NCBI RefSeq assembly: GCF_003967355.1
Contig: NZ_BIFH01000026.1
Coordinates: 186,001 to 250,000, forward strand
Source: Embleya hyalina
GTDB taxonomy: Bacteria > Actinomycetota > Actinomycetes > Streptomycetales > Streptomycetaceae
Direction: 5' to 3'
DNA: 64,000 bases
In this document: positions 8,140 to 16,682 of the stretch, piece after piece
Numbering within the stretch: position 1 is the stretch's first letter
Layout of the letters: every line of letters begins with the position of its first letter
Made by a program: the position numbers and the translations under genes
The notes under the pieces: generated by a model
What the model was told of the DNA's origin: nothing
The model's database searches: none
The model's input: only the letters and a program-made list of their open reading frames with translations

Positions 8140-8985
8140 ATGAAACTCCGCATCGGCGTCGGCCTCGGGCCGCGCGACCCCGCCGACCCCGTCACGTTCG
8201 GCGACCCGGTCGTGCGCATGGAGCAACTCGGGGTGGATTCGCCGTGGTTGCCCGACGCGCTCGGCGCAGACCTGCCCGATCCCCTCGTCGGCAGCGGGGT
8301 GACCGTACTGCCGGGACGCAATCCGGTCGTGGTGGCCAAGGAGTTGGCAACCCTGGCCGCGCTCGCGCCGGGCCGGATCCTGCCGGTGTTCGACGTGCGA
8401 CACGCGACCGCGCGCGAGCGGCCGCTGTTCCCGATCCCGGGCCCGCGCGGCGAGGTGACGGACGAGGCGCCGACCGTCGTGCGGCTGCTCCTCGAAGGGG
8501 AGGACATCTCGTTCGAGGGCAAGTACCACACCCTCGACCATGTCACCATCGGCCCGCGCCCGGTCCGCCCCTTGGACCTGTGGCTGGGCGGCGGCGGACC
8601 ACGATAGTTGCGCCGGGTGGGCCGGCTCGGCGACGGATGGCTCGGCGCGGCGCTGACCCCCGACGCGGCCGCCGAGGCGCGACGCACGATCGAGGCCGCC
8701 GCGGCACAGGCCGGGCGTACCGTCGACGACGACCGCTACGGAATGCGCCGGATCGTCGCGTTCGACGACGAACCGGGCCGCGACTTCGGCGCGTTGCGCC
8801 GGCGGCGACCCGACGTGTACCTCGCCGAACCGGTACCGACCGGATGGGCCGCCACACGCGCGTTGATCGGGCGCTACGCGGCGGCCGGGGTGGGCAAGTT
8901 CGTGATCCGCCCCGCCACGACACCGCGCTCGTGGACCGCGTTCCCGGCCGCGTTCGCCGCCGAGCTGTCGCCGTTGGAGACCTGA
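8140..8985 (+). pseudogene. LLM-class (luciferase-like) flavin-dependent oxidoreductase, disrupted by in-frame TAG
   Basis: The reading frame encodes a luciferase-like monooxygenase: MKLRIGVGLG at the start, LGVDSPWLPDALGADLPDPL, VLPGRNPVVVAKELATL, then LDLWLGGGGP. A TAG at 8605-8607 stops it. The same frame continues at once with LRRVGRLGDGW to a stop at 8985, matching the family's C-terminal half. The family usually has Glu before LRRVGRLGDGW, so GAG to TAG explains the stop. From memory of the family, some 15-20 residues between DPL and VLPGRNP are also missing. It is most likely a decayed gene that once formed a unit with the IclR regulator. Confidence 0.82.
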
Positions 8986-9082
8986 ACGATCCCGCCGTAT
9001 CCGGACATCGACGCCCCGCACGCGAGATTGTCGCGGTCCTCGGATCCGCCCGCCCCCCGACCCGGCCGCGCGCCCCGCCTCC

Positions 9083-9400
9083 TCACAACCCCAGAACGGC
9101 CCGCAACGCCACGTCCACCTGCTCCATTTCCTCCGGCCCGACGTCGCCCAGGTACGTCCCCTGCTCGAACCGGTGATGGCGCGACGTGTACAGGTCGGGC
9201 GCGAGCACGACACCCTCGACCGGGCTGGTGATCCGGACCGTGACCAGCGACTCGCGGCGGTCGCCGATGGTGTCCACCAGCGCGCACAACGCCGCGCCCG
9301 GATGCAGCGCGGCGACGTGGTCGTTCTGCACGATCATGAAGGTGCGTTCGCGGCCGACGGTGGGAATCGTCCACACCTGACCCCGCCTCAGTGGCCGCAC
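9083..9400 (-). CDS. PemK/MazF-like protein (possible endoribonuclease toxin)
   Basis: About 105 residues. The N-terminus LRRGQVWTIPTVGRERTFMIVQND matches the first strands of the PemK/MazF fold, where RGxVW is the usual start. VRITSPVEGVVLAPDL and TYLGDVGPEEMEQVDVALRAVLGL complete the fold's C-terminal part. A GTG at 9400 was chosen as it starts right before this motif; a GTG at 9466 would add a Gly/Pro-rich leader. No antitoxin-like gene touches it, so the toxin role is inferred from family only. Confidence 0.7.
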   Translation of the reverse strand: MRPLRRGQVWTIPTVGRERTFMIVQNDHVAALHPGAALCALVDTIGDRRESLVTVRITSPVEGVVLAPDLYTSRHHRFEQGTYLGDVGPEEMEQVDVALRAVLGL

Positions 9401-9720
9401 GGCCGCGCCCCCGCTCTCTTCCGGCGGCCGAATGCGCGCGCGGCCGAACCCGCCGGCCGGCCCCACCGGGCCGCCGGCGTCGAACGGTCGCGCTCGGGGA
9501 CGAAGCGGTTGCCGGTAGCCATGCCACCAGTCGTACCAGACGCGACGCCACCCGCATCGCCAACAGGGCGCGCGTTCGCCGCCGGCGCACGGATTCGATC
9601 GTCACCGAGTGGTCCCACCGCGCCGCCGCACCCCGGGTGAGCAGATCCCCCGCGAGAGCGAAGCGCCGCCGAACGCGCAACCGCGACACTGTCGGAGACG
9701 TCCACCCAGGAGTACGCCGT

Positions 9721-10995
9721 ATGTCCGACCACCTCGCCACGCGCGACGCCGACCGCTGCGCCGATCGGCACGCCGCGCCTCGCGCCGCGCACGACGCGGA
9801 CCGCCACGTCCGCGACCGCGCCCGGCACACCCGCGACGTGATGCGGCGGATCGATCCGCGACTCCTCGACGTGATGATCGCGCTGCTGGTGCAGTTCCTG
9901 GTGTCGCTGCCGTTCCTGATCTACCTGCGGTCGCCGTACCGGCTCGGGTTCCTCCTGCTCAGCGGAACCGCGATCCCGCTGATCTGGCGGCGCCGGCAGC
10001 CGTTCGTGGTCGCGTGTGTGGTCGCGCTCTTCGCGGTACCGGCCTCGCTGCACCATCGGCCCGGCCAGTCCTTCCAGTTCGGCATGACGATCGCCATCTA
10101 CACGGTCTTCTCACTCGGTCGGCGCTGGGAGCGGATCGCCGTCGCGGCGCTGGCCCTGCCGATCACGCTGATGGTGGAGTTCGCCAAGGCCCAACCGCCG
10201 CAGCAGGCCACCTTGGACATCCTGACGCTGACCGCCGCCGCCGCCTTCGGGCTGGCCACCCGGCACCGCACCGCCTACATCGCCGAGATCGAGGAGCGCA
10301 CCCGGCGGCTGGAGCACGAGCGCGACCTGGAGATCCGCCGCGCCGACGCCGAGGTGGCCCGGGCCGCCGCCCGCGAACGGGCCAGGATCGCCCGCGACAT
10401 GCACGACATCCTGGCGCACGCGGTGAGCCTGATGACCGTACAGGCGGAGGCCGGCCCGGTGGTGGTGCGCAGCGATCCGGCCCGCGCGGAGGCGGCGTTC
10501 GACGCGATCGCCGACGCCGGGCGCGACGCGATGGTGCAACTCCGGCGCATCCTGGGCACGCTCAAGGACGACGAGGAGGCCGGCGCCCGGGCGCCGCAGC
10601 CCACCGTGGCCAATATCGCCGACCTGGTCGCCGAGGTCGGGCGGACCGATCTGAAGGTGGTGTACGAGAGCGTCGGCGAGCGTCGACCGCTGCGCTCCGA
10701 CGCGGAGATCGCCGCGTACCGTGTGGTCCAGGAGGCGCTGACCAACGCGGTCAGGCACGCGCAGGCCACGACGGTGACCGTACGACTCGAATGGGGCGAG
10801 GACACGATGGGGATCACCATCACCGACGACGGGCGGGGCGGCCGGCCGCGCCCGGGCGGGGGCCACGGGCTGATCGGCATCCGGGAGCGGGCCAGCGCGT
10901 GCGGGGGCAGTGTGGTGGCCGGACCGCGGGTGACCGGGCCCGGGTTCGAGGTCGCGCTGCGCATCCCGCTCGACGCGACGCGGGCGGTCCGATGA
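9721..10995 (+). CDS. NarL/DesK-type sensor histidine kinase
   Basis: A 424-residue membrane kinase. Residues about 45-180 hold hydrophobic spans such as LLDVMIALLVQFLVSLPFLI. A coiled-coil linker rich in Glu/Arg follows. The HisKA_3 H-box is RIARDMHDILAH, with His228. The HATPase domain shows VVQEALTNAVRHA (N-box), TDDGRGG (G1) and GGGHGLIGIRERA (G2). The ATG at 9721 follows a GGAG-like region. The next gene starts inside its stop codon (ATGA), so kinase and regulator are translationally coupled. The signal is unknown. Confidence 0.95.
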   Translation: MSDHLATRDADRCADRHAAPRAAHDADRHVRDRARHTRDVMRRIDPRLLDVMIALLVQFLVSLPFLIYLRSPYRLGFLLLSGTAIPLIWRRRQPFVVACVVALFAVPASLHHRPGQSFQFGMTIAIYTVFSLGRRWERIAVAALALPITLMVEFAKAQPPQQATLDILTLTAAAAFGLATRHRTAYIAEIEERTRRLEHERDLEIRRADAEVARAAARERARIARDMHDILAHAVSLMTVQAEAGPVVVRSDPARAEAAFDAIADAGRDAMVQLRRILGTLKDDEEAGARAPQPTVANIADLVAEVGRTDLKVVYESVGERRPLRSDAEIAAYRVVQEALTNAVRHAQATTVTVRLEWGEDTMGITITDDGRGGRPRPGGGHGLIGIRERASACGGSVVAGPRVTGPGFEVALRIPLDATRAVR

Positions 10996-11663
10996 CGATC
11001 AAGGTGGTGGTCGCCGACGACCAGGGGCTGGTGCGCAGCGGCTTCGCGATGATCCTGGACGCGCAGTCGGACATCTCCGTGGTGGCCGAGGCGGGCGACG
11101 GGGTGGCGGCGATCGAGGCGGTGCGCGCGCACCGGCCCGACGTACTGCTCCTGGACATCCGGATGCCGCGGATGGACGGCATCGAGGCGGCCCGGGTGGT
11201 GTCCGCCGAGGCGCCGGCGTGTCGGATCGTCATGCTGACCACGTTCGACGTCGACGAGTACGTCTACGACGCGCTCTACGCGGGCGCGGCCGGGTTCCTG
11301 CTCAAGGACGTACGGCGCGACGACCTGGTGCACGCGGTGCGCATGGTGGCGAGCGGCGAGGCGCTGCTCGCGCCGTCGGTGACCCGGCGGCTGATCGCCG
11401 ACTACACGCGGCGACTGCCACGTACGGAGCAGCAGGCCCAACCCTCCGAGCGGTTGGCCGTGTTGACCACGCGCGAGCGGGAGACGATGCGCTGTCTGGC
11501 CCTCGGGATGTCCAACGCGGAGATCGCCGAGGCCCTCGTGGTCAGCGAACATACGGTGAAGACGCACGTCAGCAGCATCCTCGGCAAGCTCGGCCTGCGC
11601 GACCGGGTACACGCGGTGATCTGTGCCTACGAGACCGGGCTGGCCGTGCCGGGCGCCGCCTGA
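10992..11663 (+). CDS. NarL/LuxR-type response regulator
   Basis: A 223-residue response regulator. The receiver domain (1-120) has the acidic pair Asp9/Asp10, phospho-acceptor Asp55 in LLLDIRMPRMDG, the Thr in MLTTFD, and Lys in GFLLKDV. The C-terminal LuxR-type HTH has LTTRERETMRCLALGMSN and ALVVSEHTVKTHVSSILGKL. It overlaps the kinase gene by four bases and is certainly its partner. No clear export or target operon is attached downstream, so the regulon is likely elsewhere. Confidence 0.96.
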   Translation: MTIKVVVADDQGLVRSGFAMILDAQSDISVVAEAGDGVAAIEAVRAHRPDVLLLDIRMPRMDGIEAARVVSAEAPACRIVMLTTFDVDEYVYDALYAGAAGFLLKDVRRDDLVHAVRMVASGEALLAPSVTRRLIADYTRRLPRTEQQAQPSERLAVLTTRERETMRCLALGMSNAEIAEALVVSEHTVKTHVSSILGKLGLRDRVHAVICAYETGLAVPGAA

Positions 11664-11834
11664 AGTCCGCGCCTCGCTCGTTCGGGGGAGTAGCGAGCGG
11701 AATCTCCGTCCTACAGGGGGAGTAGACGGTGTCGCGGAAACGGTTCGTACAGCCGATGCGGCGCAGCACCCCGAAGGCGAATCCTGGGGTGGCCCGAGGG
11801 GACTGACCCGTCGGGGGCTTCGAACGGGGGCGCC

Positions 11835-12257
11835 ATGAGCGACGTGATGCAGCAGACGACCGCCGAACTGTATCTGCGGCTGAGCGACTGCACGATGCGC
11901 GTGGGCAGGGGCTCGCGGGGCCGCCCGGCGCTGGAGGTATACGCGGGCTACCGTCTGATCGACGTGGCGGTGGCCGGTTCCACCCTGGCGCCGACGCTGT
12001 TGCGCGGCGCGCTCCGCTCGGCCCGTCGCGAGCCGGCCTGGGCCCTGGCGTGGGGGGTGCTGCCCGACGACGGTGTGCCGCCTCGGGTCGAGTTCCGCCG
12101 AGGCCGCTTCGTGCTCCAGGCGCCCGCGACGATCTTCGCCGACCGCTTCTGGGTGGCCACGGTCCCCGGCACCTACCGCGCCCTGGCCGTCCGCACCACG
12201 GACGACGCCCCCGTGGAGGGCGGCCGCCTCACCCGGATGCGCCTCCCCCGGCTGTAG
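11835..12257 (+). CDS. Conserved hypothetical protein (140 aa)
   Basis: I do not recognise this protein. It begins MSDVMQQTTAELYLRLSDC, and the middle has EVYAGYRLIDVAVAGSTLAP; the C-terminal half is Arg- and beta-rich with PRVEFRRGRFVLQAPA. No signal peptide, membrane span or metal motif is seen. The region 11664-11834 upstream holds no gene. The downstream neighbour is convergent. Coding is supported by base composition and an acceptable ATG, not by family recognition. Confidence 0.6.
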   Translation: MSDVMQQTTAELYLRLSDCTMRVGRGSRGRPALEVYAGYRLIDVAVAGSTLAPTLLRGALRSARREPAWALAWGVLPDDGVPPRVEFRRGRFVLQAPATIFADRFWVATVPGTYRALAVRTTDDAPVEGGRLTRMRLPRL

Positions 12258-12369
12258 CCCCACACCCCCGAGGCCGCCCACCCACACCCAACCCCTCACG
12301 CACGCGCGGCGACGAAGCACCGCCACGCCTCGAACCGACGGACCCGGCCGGCCGCGTCGGACCGGGGCC

Positions 12370-13788
12370 CTAGCGCGGCAGGGTGATCCGGAAGGTGGTG
12401 CGGCCCGGTTCGGAGTCGACGGTGAGCGTGCCGTCGTGGCGCTGGACGATGATGCGGTACGAGATGTCGAGGCCCAGGCCGGTGCCCTCGCCCAGGGCCT
12501 TGGTGGTGAAGAACGGCTCGAAGATCCGGTCCTGGATGTCGGGCGCTATCCCGGGGCCGGTGTCCTCGATCTCGATCACCACCGACGCGGTGTCGGCGCG
12601 GGCGCGCAGGGTCAGCGTGCCCTTGCCGCCCATCGCGTCGGCGGCGTTGTCGATCAGGTTCGTCCACACCTGGTTCAGCTCGGCCGGATAGGCCTGGATC
12701 CTGGGCAGGTCCTCGGCGTACTCGCGCTCGACCCGGATGTCGCGCAGCGGGCCGGCCAGCATCGCCACCGTGCTGTCCAGGCCCTTGCGCAGGTCGGTCT
12801 CCTGGTAGGGGGCCCGGTCCATCTGGGTGTACTGCCCGGCGGCGGCGAGCAGATCGGTGATCCGGCCCAGCGCGTCGGCGACCTCGTCGAGCAGCGCCTC
12901 GCCCTCGAGGTTGGCCGCGAGCCAGGTCAGTCCGGGGCGCGCCGCCGCGCCGAGGGCCGCGCCCGCGTCCCGGGCCCAGTCCTCGTACAGGCCGACGTTG
13001 ACGAACGACGGCGCCGTCTCGTACGCGTCCGGCAGGTCCAGGTCCTCGAAGATCTCGGCCACTTCGTCGGTCCGGTCGGCGAACTCCAGCGGGCGCAGCC
13101 GAGGCGGCTCCACCTCCCGTCGGGCCAACACCTCGCCCTGGAGCCGGTCCAGTGCCTCCAGCGCGTCGGCGGCGGCGCCGCAGCGGGCCAGTTCGGCCCG
13201 GGCCCGGCGCAACTCCCCCAGCCGGGTGCGCAGGTTCGCCGCGGCCCGCTCGGCCGCCGCTGCCGGGTTGCCCAGTTCGTGGGTGAGCCCGGCGGTGAGC
13301 GTGCCGAGCGCCACCATGCGCTCGCGCTGCCCGACCGCCGAACCGGTCCGGCGCCCGCCCAGGAACATGCCCGCGACCAGGTGCGCGGCCATCGGGAACC
13401 ACTCGGTGAAGGCCTGCGCCAACTGGGCGGCCGGCAGCACGAAGAAGGTCGAATCGACGTGCGTGCGCGCGGTGTTGCCGTACGCGTGCACCGCCGGGGT
13501 CGCGCCCTCGCCGTCCAGGGCCAGTGCCGCGCCGACGTAGGCGCCGCGCATCGACGAGCGGTGCACCTCCAACTCGCCGCCGCGCACCGTGCGGTTCATC
13601 GTGACCTCGCCGGAGAGCAGCACGAAGAAGCACTCGCCGGGATCGCCCTCGTGGTAGAGCGTGGTGTTCGCCGGGAACGCCTCGACCCTGCCGTGCGCAC
13701 ACAGCCAGTTCAGGTGTTCGTCGGGCAACTTCTCGAACAGGAACAGGGTGCGCAGTTCCTCCGGCGGCAACACGTCGCACACACTCAT
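12370..13788 (-). CDS. Histidine kinase with N-terminal cyclic-nucleotide-binding-like domain
   Basis: A 472-residue soluble kinase. Residues about 15-135 are a CRP/cNMP-binding-like beta roll, with LYHEGDPGECFFVLLSGEV (44-62) as its core. The H-box is TAGLTHELGNPAAAAERAAANL with His170. A helical linker with conserved-looking acidic patches follows. The HATPase part shows NQVWTNLIDNAADAMGG (N-box), IEDTGPGIAPD (G1), FFTTKALGEGTGLGLDI (G2). There is no membrane span, so it senses an internal signal. Its ATG overlaps the stop of the response-regulator/TrxR fusion (ATGA), which is probably its partner. Confidence 0.93.
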   Translation of the reverse strand: MSVCDVLPPEELRTLFLFEKLPDEHLNWLCAHGRVEAFPANTTLYHEGDPGECFFVLLSGEVTMNRTVRGGELEVHRSSMRGAYVGAALALDGEGATPAVHAYGNTARTHVDSTFFVLPAAQLAQAFTEWFPMAAHLVAGMFLGGRRTGSAVGQRERMVALGTLTAGLTHELGNPAAAAERAAANLRTRLGELRRARAELARCGAAADALEALDRLQGEVLARREVEPPRLRPLEFADRTDEVAEIFEDLDLPDAYETAPSFVNVGLYEDWARDAGAALGAAARPGLTWLAANLEGEALLDEVADALGRITDLLAAAGQYTQMDRAPYQETDLRKGLDSTVAMLAGPLRDIRVEREYAEDLPRIQAYPAELNQVWTNLIDNAADAMGGKGTLTLRARADTASVVIEIEDTGPGIAPDIQDRIFEPFFTTKALGEGTGLGLDISYRIIVQRHDGTLTVDSEPGRTTFRITLPR

Positions 13789-15533
13789 CGCGATGCCTCC
13801 GTCGCCGGGGTGCGGGTGTCGGCCGGGGTCCGCGCGTCGCCCGGTCGGCCCGGATCGTCGCCCGGCTTCCGGGTGTCCAGGGTGTCCAGATAGCGGTGCA
13901 CGAGCATCACCGTCATCGCGCCCTCCCCGACCGCCGAGGCGACCCGCTTGACCGAGGCCGCGCGCGAGTCGCCCGCGGCGAAGACCCCGGGCACCGCCGT
14001 CTCCTGGACGAACGGCGGCCGGCTCCAGCCGTCGAGTTCGCCGTCGCAGTCGTCGAGCAGTTCGCCGCCGGTGAGGATGTAGCCGTCCCGGTCGCGCCGC
14101 ACGCCGCTGCCGTCCAGCCACGCGGTGCGCGGGCTGGCGCCGATGAAGACGAACAACCACGACGCGGGCACGGTCTCCTCCGTGCCGGAGTCCCGGTCGC
14201 GCAGGGTGAGTTCGCGCAGTCGGCCGGTGCCGTGCGCCCGGGAGACCTCGGTGCGGACCCGGACCTCGACGTTGGGAATCTGCTCCAGTTGCTCGATCAG
14301 GTAGTGCGACATGGACGCCTCCAGGCCCGCGCCGCGCACCAGGATGATCACCCGGCGGGCGTAGCGGGCGAAGAACACCGCCGCCTGCCCGGCCGAGTTG
14401 GCCGCGCCGACGATGTAGACGTCCTGGTCACGGGTGTCCGGCCCGGTGGTCAGCGCGGCGCCGTAGTACACGCCGCGGTCGGTCAACTCGGCCAGGCCCG
14501 GCGCGTCCAGGGTGCGGTAGGACACGCCGGTCGCGAGCACGACCGCGTGTCCCCGGGCGACGACGTCGCCGTCGCAGGAGATGGTGCGCACGTCGCCGTC
14601 CACGTGCAGACCGGTCACGTCGCGCGTACTGACCATCTCCGCGCCGAACTTGAGCGCCTGGCGGCGGGCGCGGCCGATGAACTGCGATCCGGAGATGCCG
14701 TCGGGGAAGCCGAGGTAGTTCTCGATCCGCGAACTCTGCCCGGCCTGCCCGCCGGTGGCCTGCCGCTCCACGAGCAGTGTGCGCAGCCCCTCGCTGGCCG
14801 CGTACACCGCGGCCCCGAGACCGGCCGGGCCGCCGCCGACGATCACCACGTCGTACAGGTCGTCGGACGCGGTCACCGACAGGCCGACGTACTCGGCCAG
14901 TTCGCCCTTGGACGGGCCGCGCAGCACGGTCGAGTCGGGGGCGATCACCACCGGCACGTCGGCCTCGGTGGTGCCGGTCTCGCGCAGCAGCCGGCGCGCC
15001 TCGGCCTGGCCGACGTCGTACCAGCGATACGGCACGCCGTTGTTGGCGAGGAAGTCGCGCAGCTCGAAGGACGGCGCGGAAAAGCGCGCGCCGATCACCG
15101 TGGCCCAGCTCTCGTCCGGCACCGGCGCGGTCTCCCACGCGGTGATCAGCGAGTCGAGCACGGGGTAGAGCCGTTCCTCCGGTGGATCCCACGGCTTGAG
15201 CAGGTAGTGGTCGATGTCGACGTCGTTGATCGCCCGGATCGCGGCCCCGGTGTCCGCGTAGGCGGTGAGCAGCACCCGTTTCGCGCGTGGGTACCGGTGC
15301 GCGGCCTGTTCCAGGAAGGCCACGCCGTCCATCTGCGGCATGCGCTGGTCGGCGATCAGCACCGCGACCTGCTCGCCGCGCTCGTGCAGCTCGGCCAGCG
15401 CCTCCAGGGCCTGCGCACCGGATTCGGCGCGGACCACCCGGTGCCGGTCGCCGTACTGTCGCCGCAGGTCGCGGGCCACCGCACGGGAAACGGCCGGGTC
15501 GTCGTCGACGGTCAGCAGGACGGGCTTGTCCAC
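13785..15533 (-). CDS. Response regulator / thioredoxin-like / FAD-dependent TrxR-like fusion
   Basis: A 582-residue three-part fusion. Residues 1-130 are a receiver domain with Asp62 (LIADQRMPQMDG), Thr90 and Lys113. Residues about 140-220 look like a thioredoxin/glutaredoxin fold (FELRDFLANNGVPYRWYDV, then VPVVI) without its Cys pair. Residues about 225-550 are a thioredoxin-reductase-like flavoprotein: IVGGGPAGLG, ATGGQAGQSSRIENYLGFP, and AAGDSR near the end. The place where TrxR has CxxC reads VYYGAAL, so the disulfide is missing. The GTG at 15533 has GAGGA 7-11 bases upstream. It probably passes electrons in a phosphorylation-controlled way; partner is the overlapping kinase. Confidence 0.93.
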   Translation of the reverse strand: MDKPVLLTVDDDPAVSRAVARDLRRQYGDRHRVVRAESGAQALEALAELHERGEQVAVLIADQRMPQMDGVAFLEQAAHRYPRAKRVLLTAYADTGAAIRAINDVDIDHYLLKPWDPPEERLYPVLDSLITAWETAPVPDESWATVIGARFSAPSFELRDFLANNGVPYRWYDVGQAEARRLLRETGTTEADVPVVIAPDSTVLRGPSKGELAEYVGLSVTASDDLYDVVIVGGGPAGLGAAVYAASEGLRTLLVERQATGGQAGQSSRIENYLGFPDGISGSQFIGRARRQALKFGAEMVSTRDVTGLHVDGDVRTISCDGDVVARGHAVVLATGVSYRTLDAPGLAELTDRGVYYGAALTTGPDTRDQDVYIVGAANSAGQAAVFFARYARRVIILVRGAGLEASMSHYLIEQLEQIPNVEVRVRTEVSRAHGTGRLRELTLRDRDSGTEETVPASWLFVFIGASPRTAWLDGSGVRRDRDGYILTGGELLDDCDGELDGWSRPPFVQETAVPGVFAAGDSRAASVKRVASAVGEGAMTVMLVHRYLDTLDTRKPGDDPGRPGDARTPADTRTPATEASR

Positions 15534-15741
15534 GGTGTTCCTCACGGGCCTGGAGTGGTGCACAAAACGGGACCACTGCCCGGTACCGGCCGCGACCATG
15601 CGCCGGGCAGCGCGTGCGCCACGTTATCCCCTATCCGAAATCCGCAGCCGGGGAGTTCGGGGCCGGCGCCGGCGGCGACACCTTCGGCGAAGTCGGGCGC
15701 TTTGCCGGTCGGACCACCACGAACATGCCTAACGTGGCGCT

Positions 15742-15975
15742 ATGTCCGAGAATCGACGCCGCCCGCAGCGCGAGACCGTACAGGCCCTCGTCGGGGTGAC
15801 GGTGATCGTGATCGGCCTGCTGGTGACCCTCGTGCTGCACCTGACCCACGACTCGCACGACCCGGAGCCGAGCCCGAGCCCGCTCCCGACCGCCACATCG
15901 CGGTCGGCGTCCCCGTCGGTGGCGGCGGCCGGACACCAGGCGCGGCACCCGGGGAGACGGCGCGGGCAGGATTAG
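15742..15975 (+). CDS. Small single-pass membrane protein (77 aa)
   Basis: The peptide begins MSENRRRPQRETVQ, followed by one hydrophobic span (about residues 15-36, ALVGVTVIVIGLLVTLVLHL) and a Pro/Ser-rich tail. Charge distribution suggests an N-in topology. No family is recognised. Its ribosome binding site is weak and its stop touches the first ArsR-site repeat, so it is a tentative gene. It is divergent from the TrxR-like fusion. Confidence 0.5.
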   Translation: MSENRRRPQRETVQALVGVTVIVIGLLVTLVLHLTHDSHDPEPSPSPLPTATSRSASPSVAAAGHQARHPGRRRGQD

Positions 15976-16027
15976 CAGAGACTTCTCTGCAAAAAATGCA
16001 GAGAACCCTTTGCAGAGACTTCTCTGC
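15975..16027. promoter_or_regulatory. Two 16-bp palindromes GCAGAGACTTCTCTGC plus a half site, ArsR operator
   Basis: The palindrome occurs identically at 15975-15990 and 16012-16027, 37 bp apart. A half site GCAGAGAA lies between (15998-16005), next to an A6 run. The second palindrome ends 16 bases before the GTG of the arsR-like gene, so binding would block its promoter and that of the exporter behind it. Confidence 0.75.
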
Positions 16028-16043
16028 GTATTACGGTGGGGAT

Positions 16044-16682
16044 GTGACCGACTCCCGCCGGCGGATCGACGCCCGCAGCCTGCGCGCCCTCGCCCATCCC
16101 CTACGCATGCGCCTGCTCGAAATGTTGCGCCTCGACGGCCCCTCGACGGGCACCCACCTGGCCGCCCGCGTCGGCGAGAGCACCGGGACGGTCAGCTGGC
16201 ACCTGCGCCACCTCGCCGAACACGGCTTCATCGAGGACGTGCCCGAGCGCGGCACCCGCCGCGAACGCTGGTGGCGTGCCGTGGTCGACCCGCGCGACCT
16301 GCACACCAGCGAATTCCGCCAGGACCCCGAGGCCCGGGGCGCGCTCGACGTCTACATGCACGAGTTCTTCCGGCAGCAGGGCGAACGTCTGCTGGAGTCG
16401 TTCGCCGACGCCGACGAGATGGGCCCCGAGTGGGTCCGCGCCCGCATCGCCTCGGACTGGAGCGGCGTGCGCCTGACCGTCGACCAGCTGGCCGACCTCA
16501 ACCGCCGGGTCGTCGAACTGATCCACGAGGCCACTCGCGGCCCGGAGCAGCCGGGCGCGGCCACGGTCGTCCTCCAGTTCCAGTCCTTCCCGCGCCGGCC
16601 GAAGGACGGGACGGCGTCGGCCGATCCGAGCGAAACCACCGAAGCCGATCCCCCCACCGAACCCGACGAGGACTCCCGATGA
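16044..16682 (+). CDS. ArsR-family winged-helix regulator
   Basis: A 212-residue regulator. Residues about 5-85 form the ArsR-type winged helix: SLRALAHPLRMRLLEMLRLDG, then TGTVSWHLRHLAEHGFIEDV and the wing RGTRRERWWRA. The C-terminal part is helical, long for ArsR, with no Cys cluster, so it is probably not a metal sensor. It starts at GTG 16044 after GGTGGGG. The exporter ATG overlaps its stop (ATGA). The palindromes just upstream imply autoregulation. Confidence 0.9.
   Translation: MTDSRRRIDARSLRALAHPLRMRLLEMLRLDGPSTGTHLAARVGESTGTVSWHLRHLAEHGFIEDVPERGTRRERWWRAVVDPRDLHTSEFRQDPEARGALDVYMHEFFRQQGERLLESFADADEMGPEWVRARIASDWSGVRLTVDQLADLNRRVVELIHEATRGPEQPGAATVVLQFQSFPRRPKDGTASADPSETTEADPPTEPDEDSR

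Noticed and set aside
8605-8607. Recoded or read-through TAG (for example selenocysteine- or pyrrolysine-like use)
   Set aside because: The family has Glu here, a single base change explains TAG, and the gene also carries a deletion. Decay is simpler.
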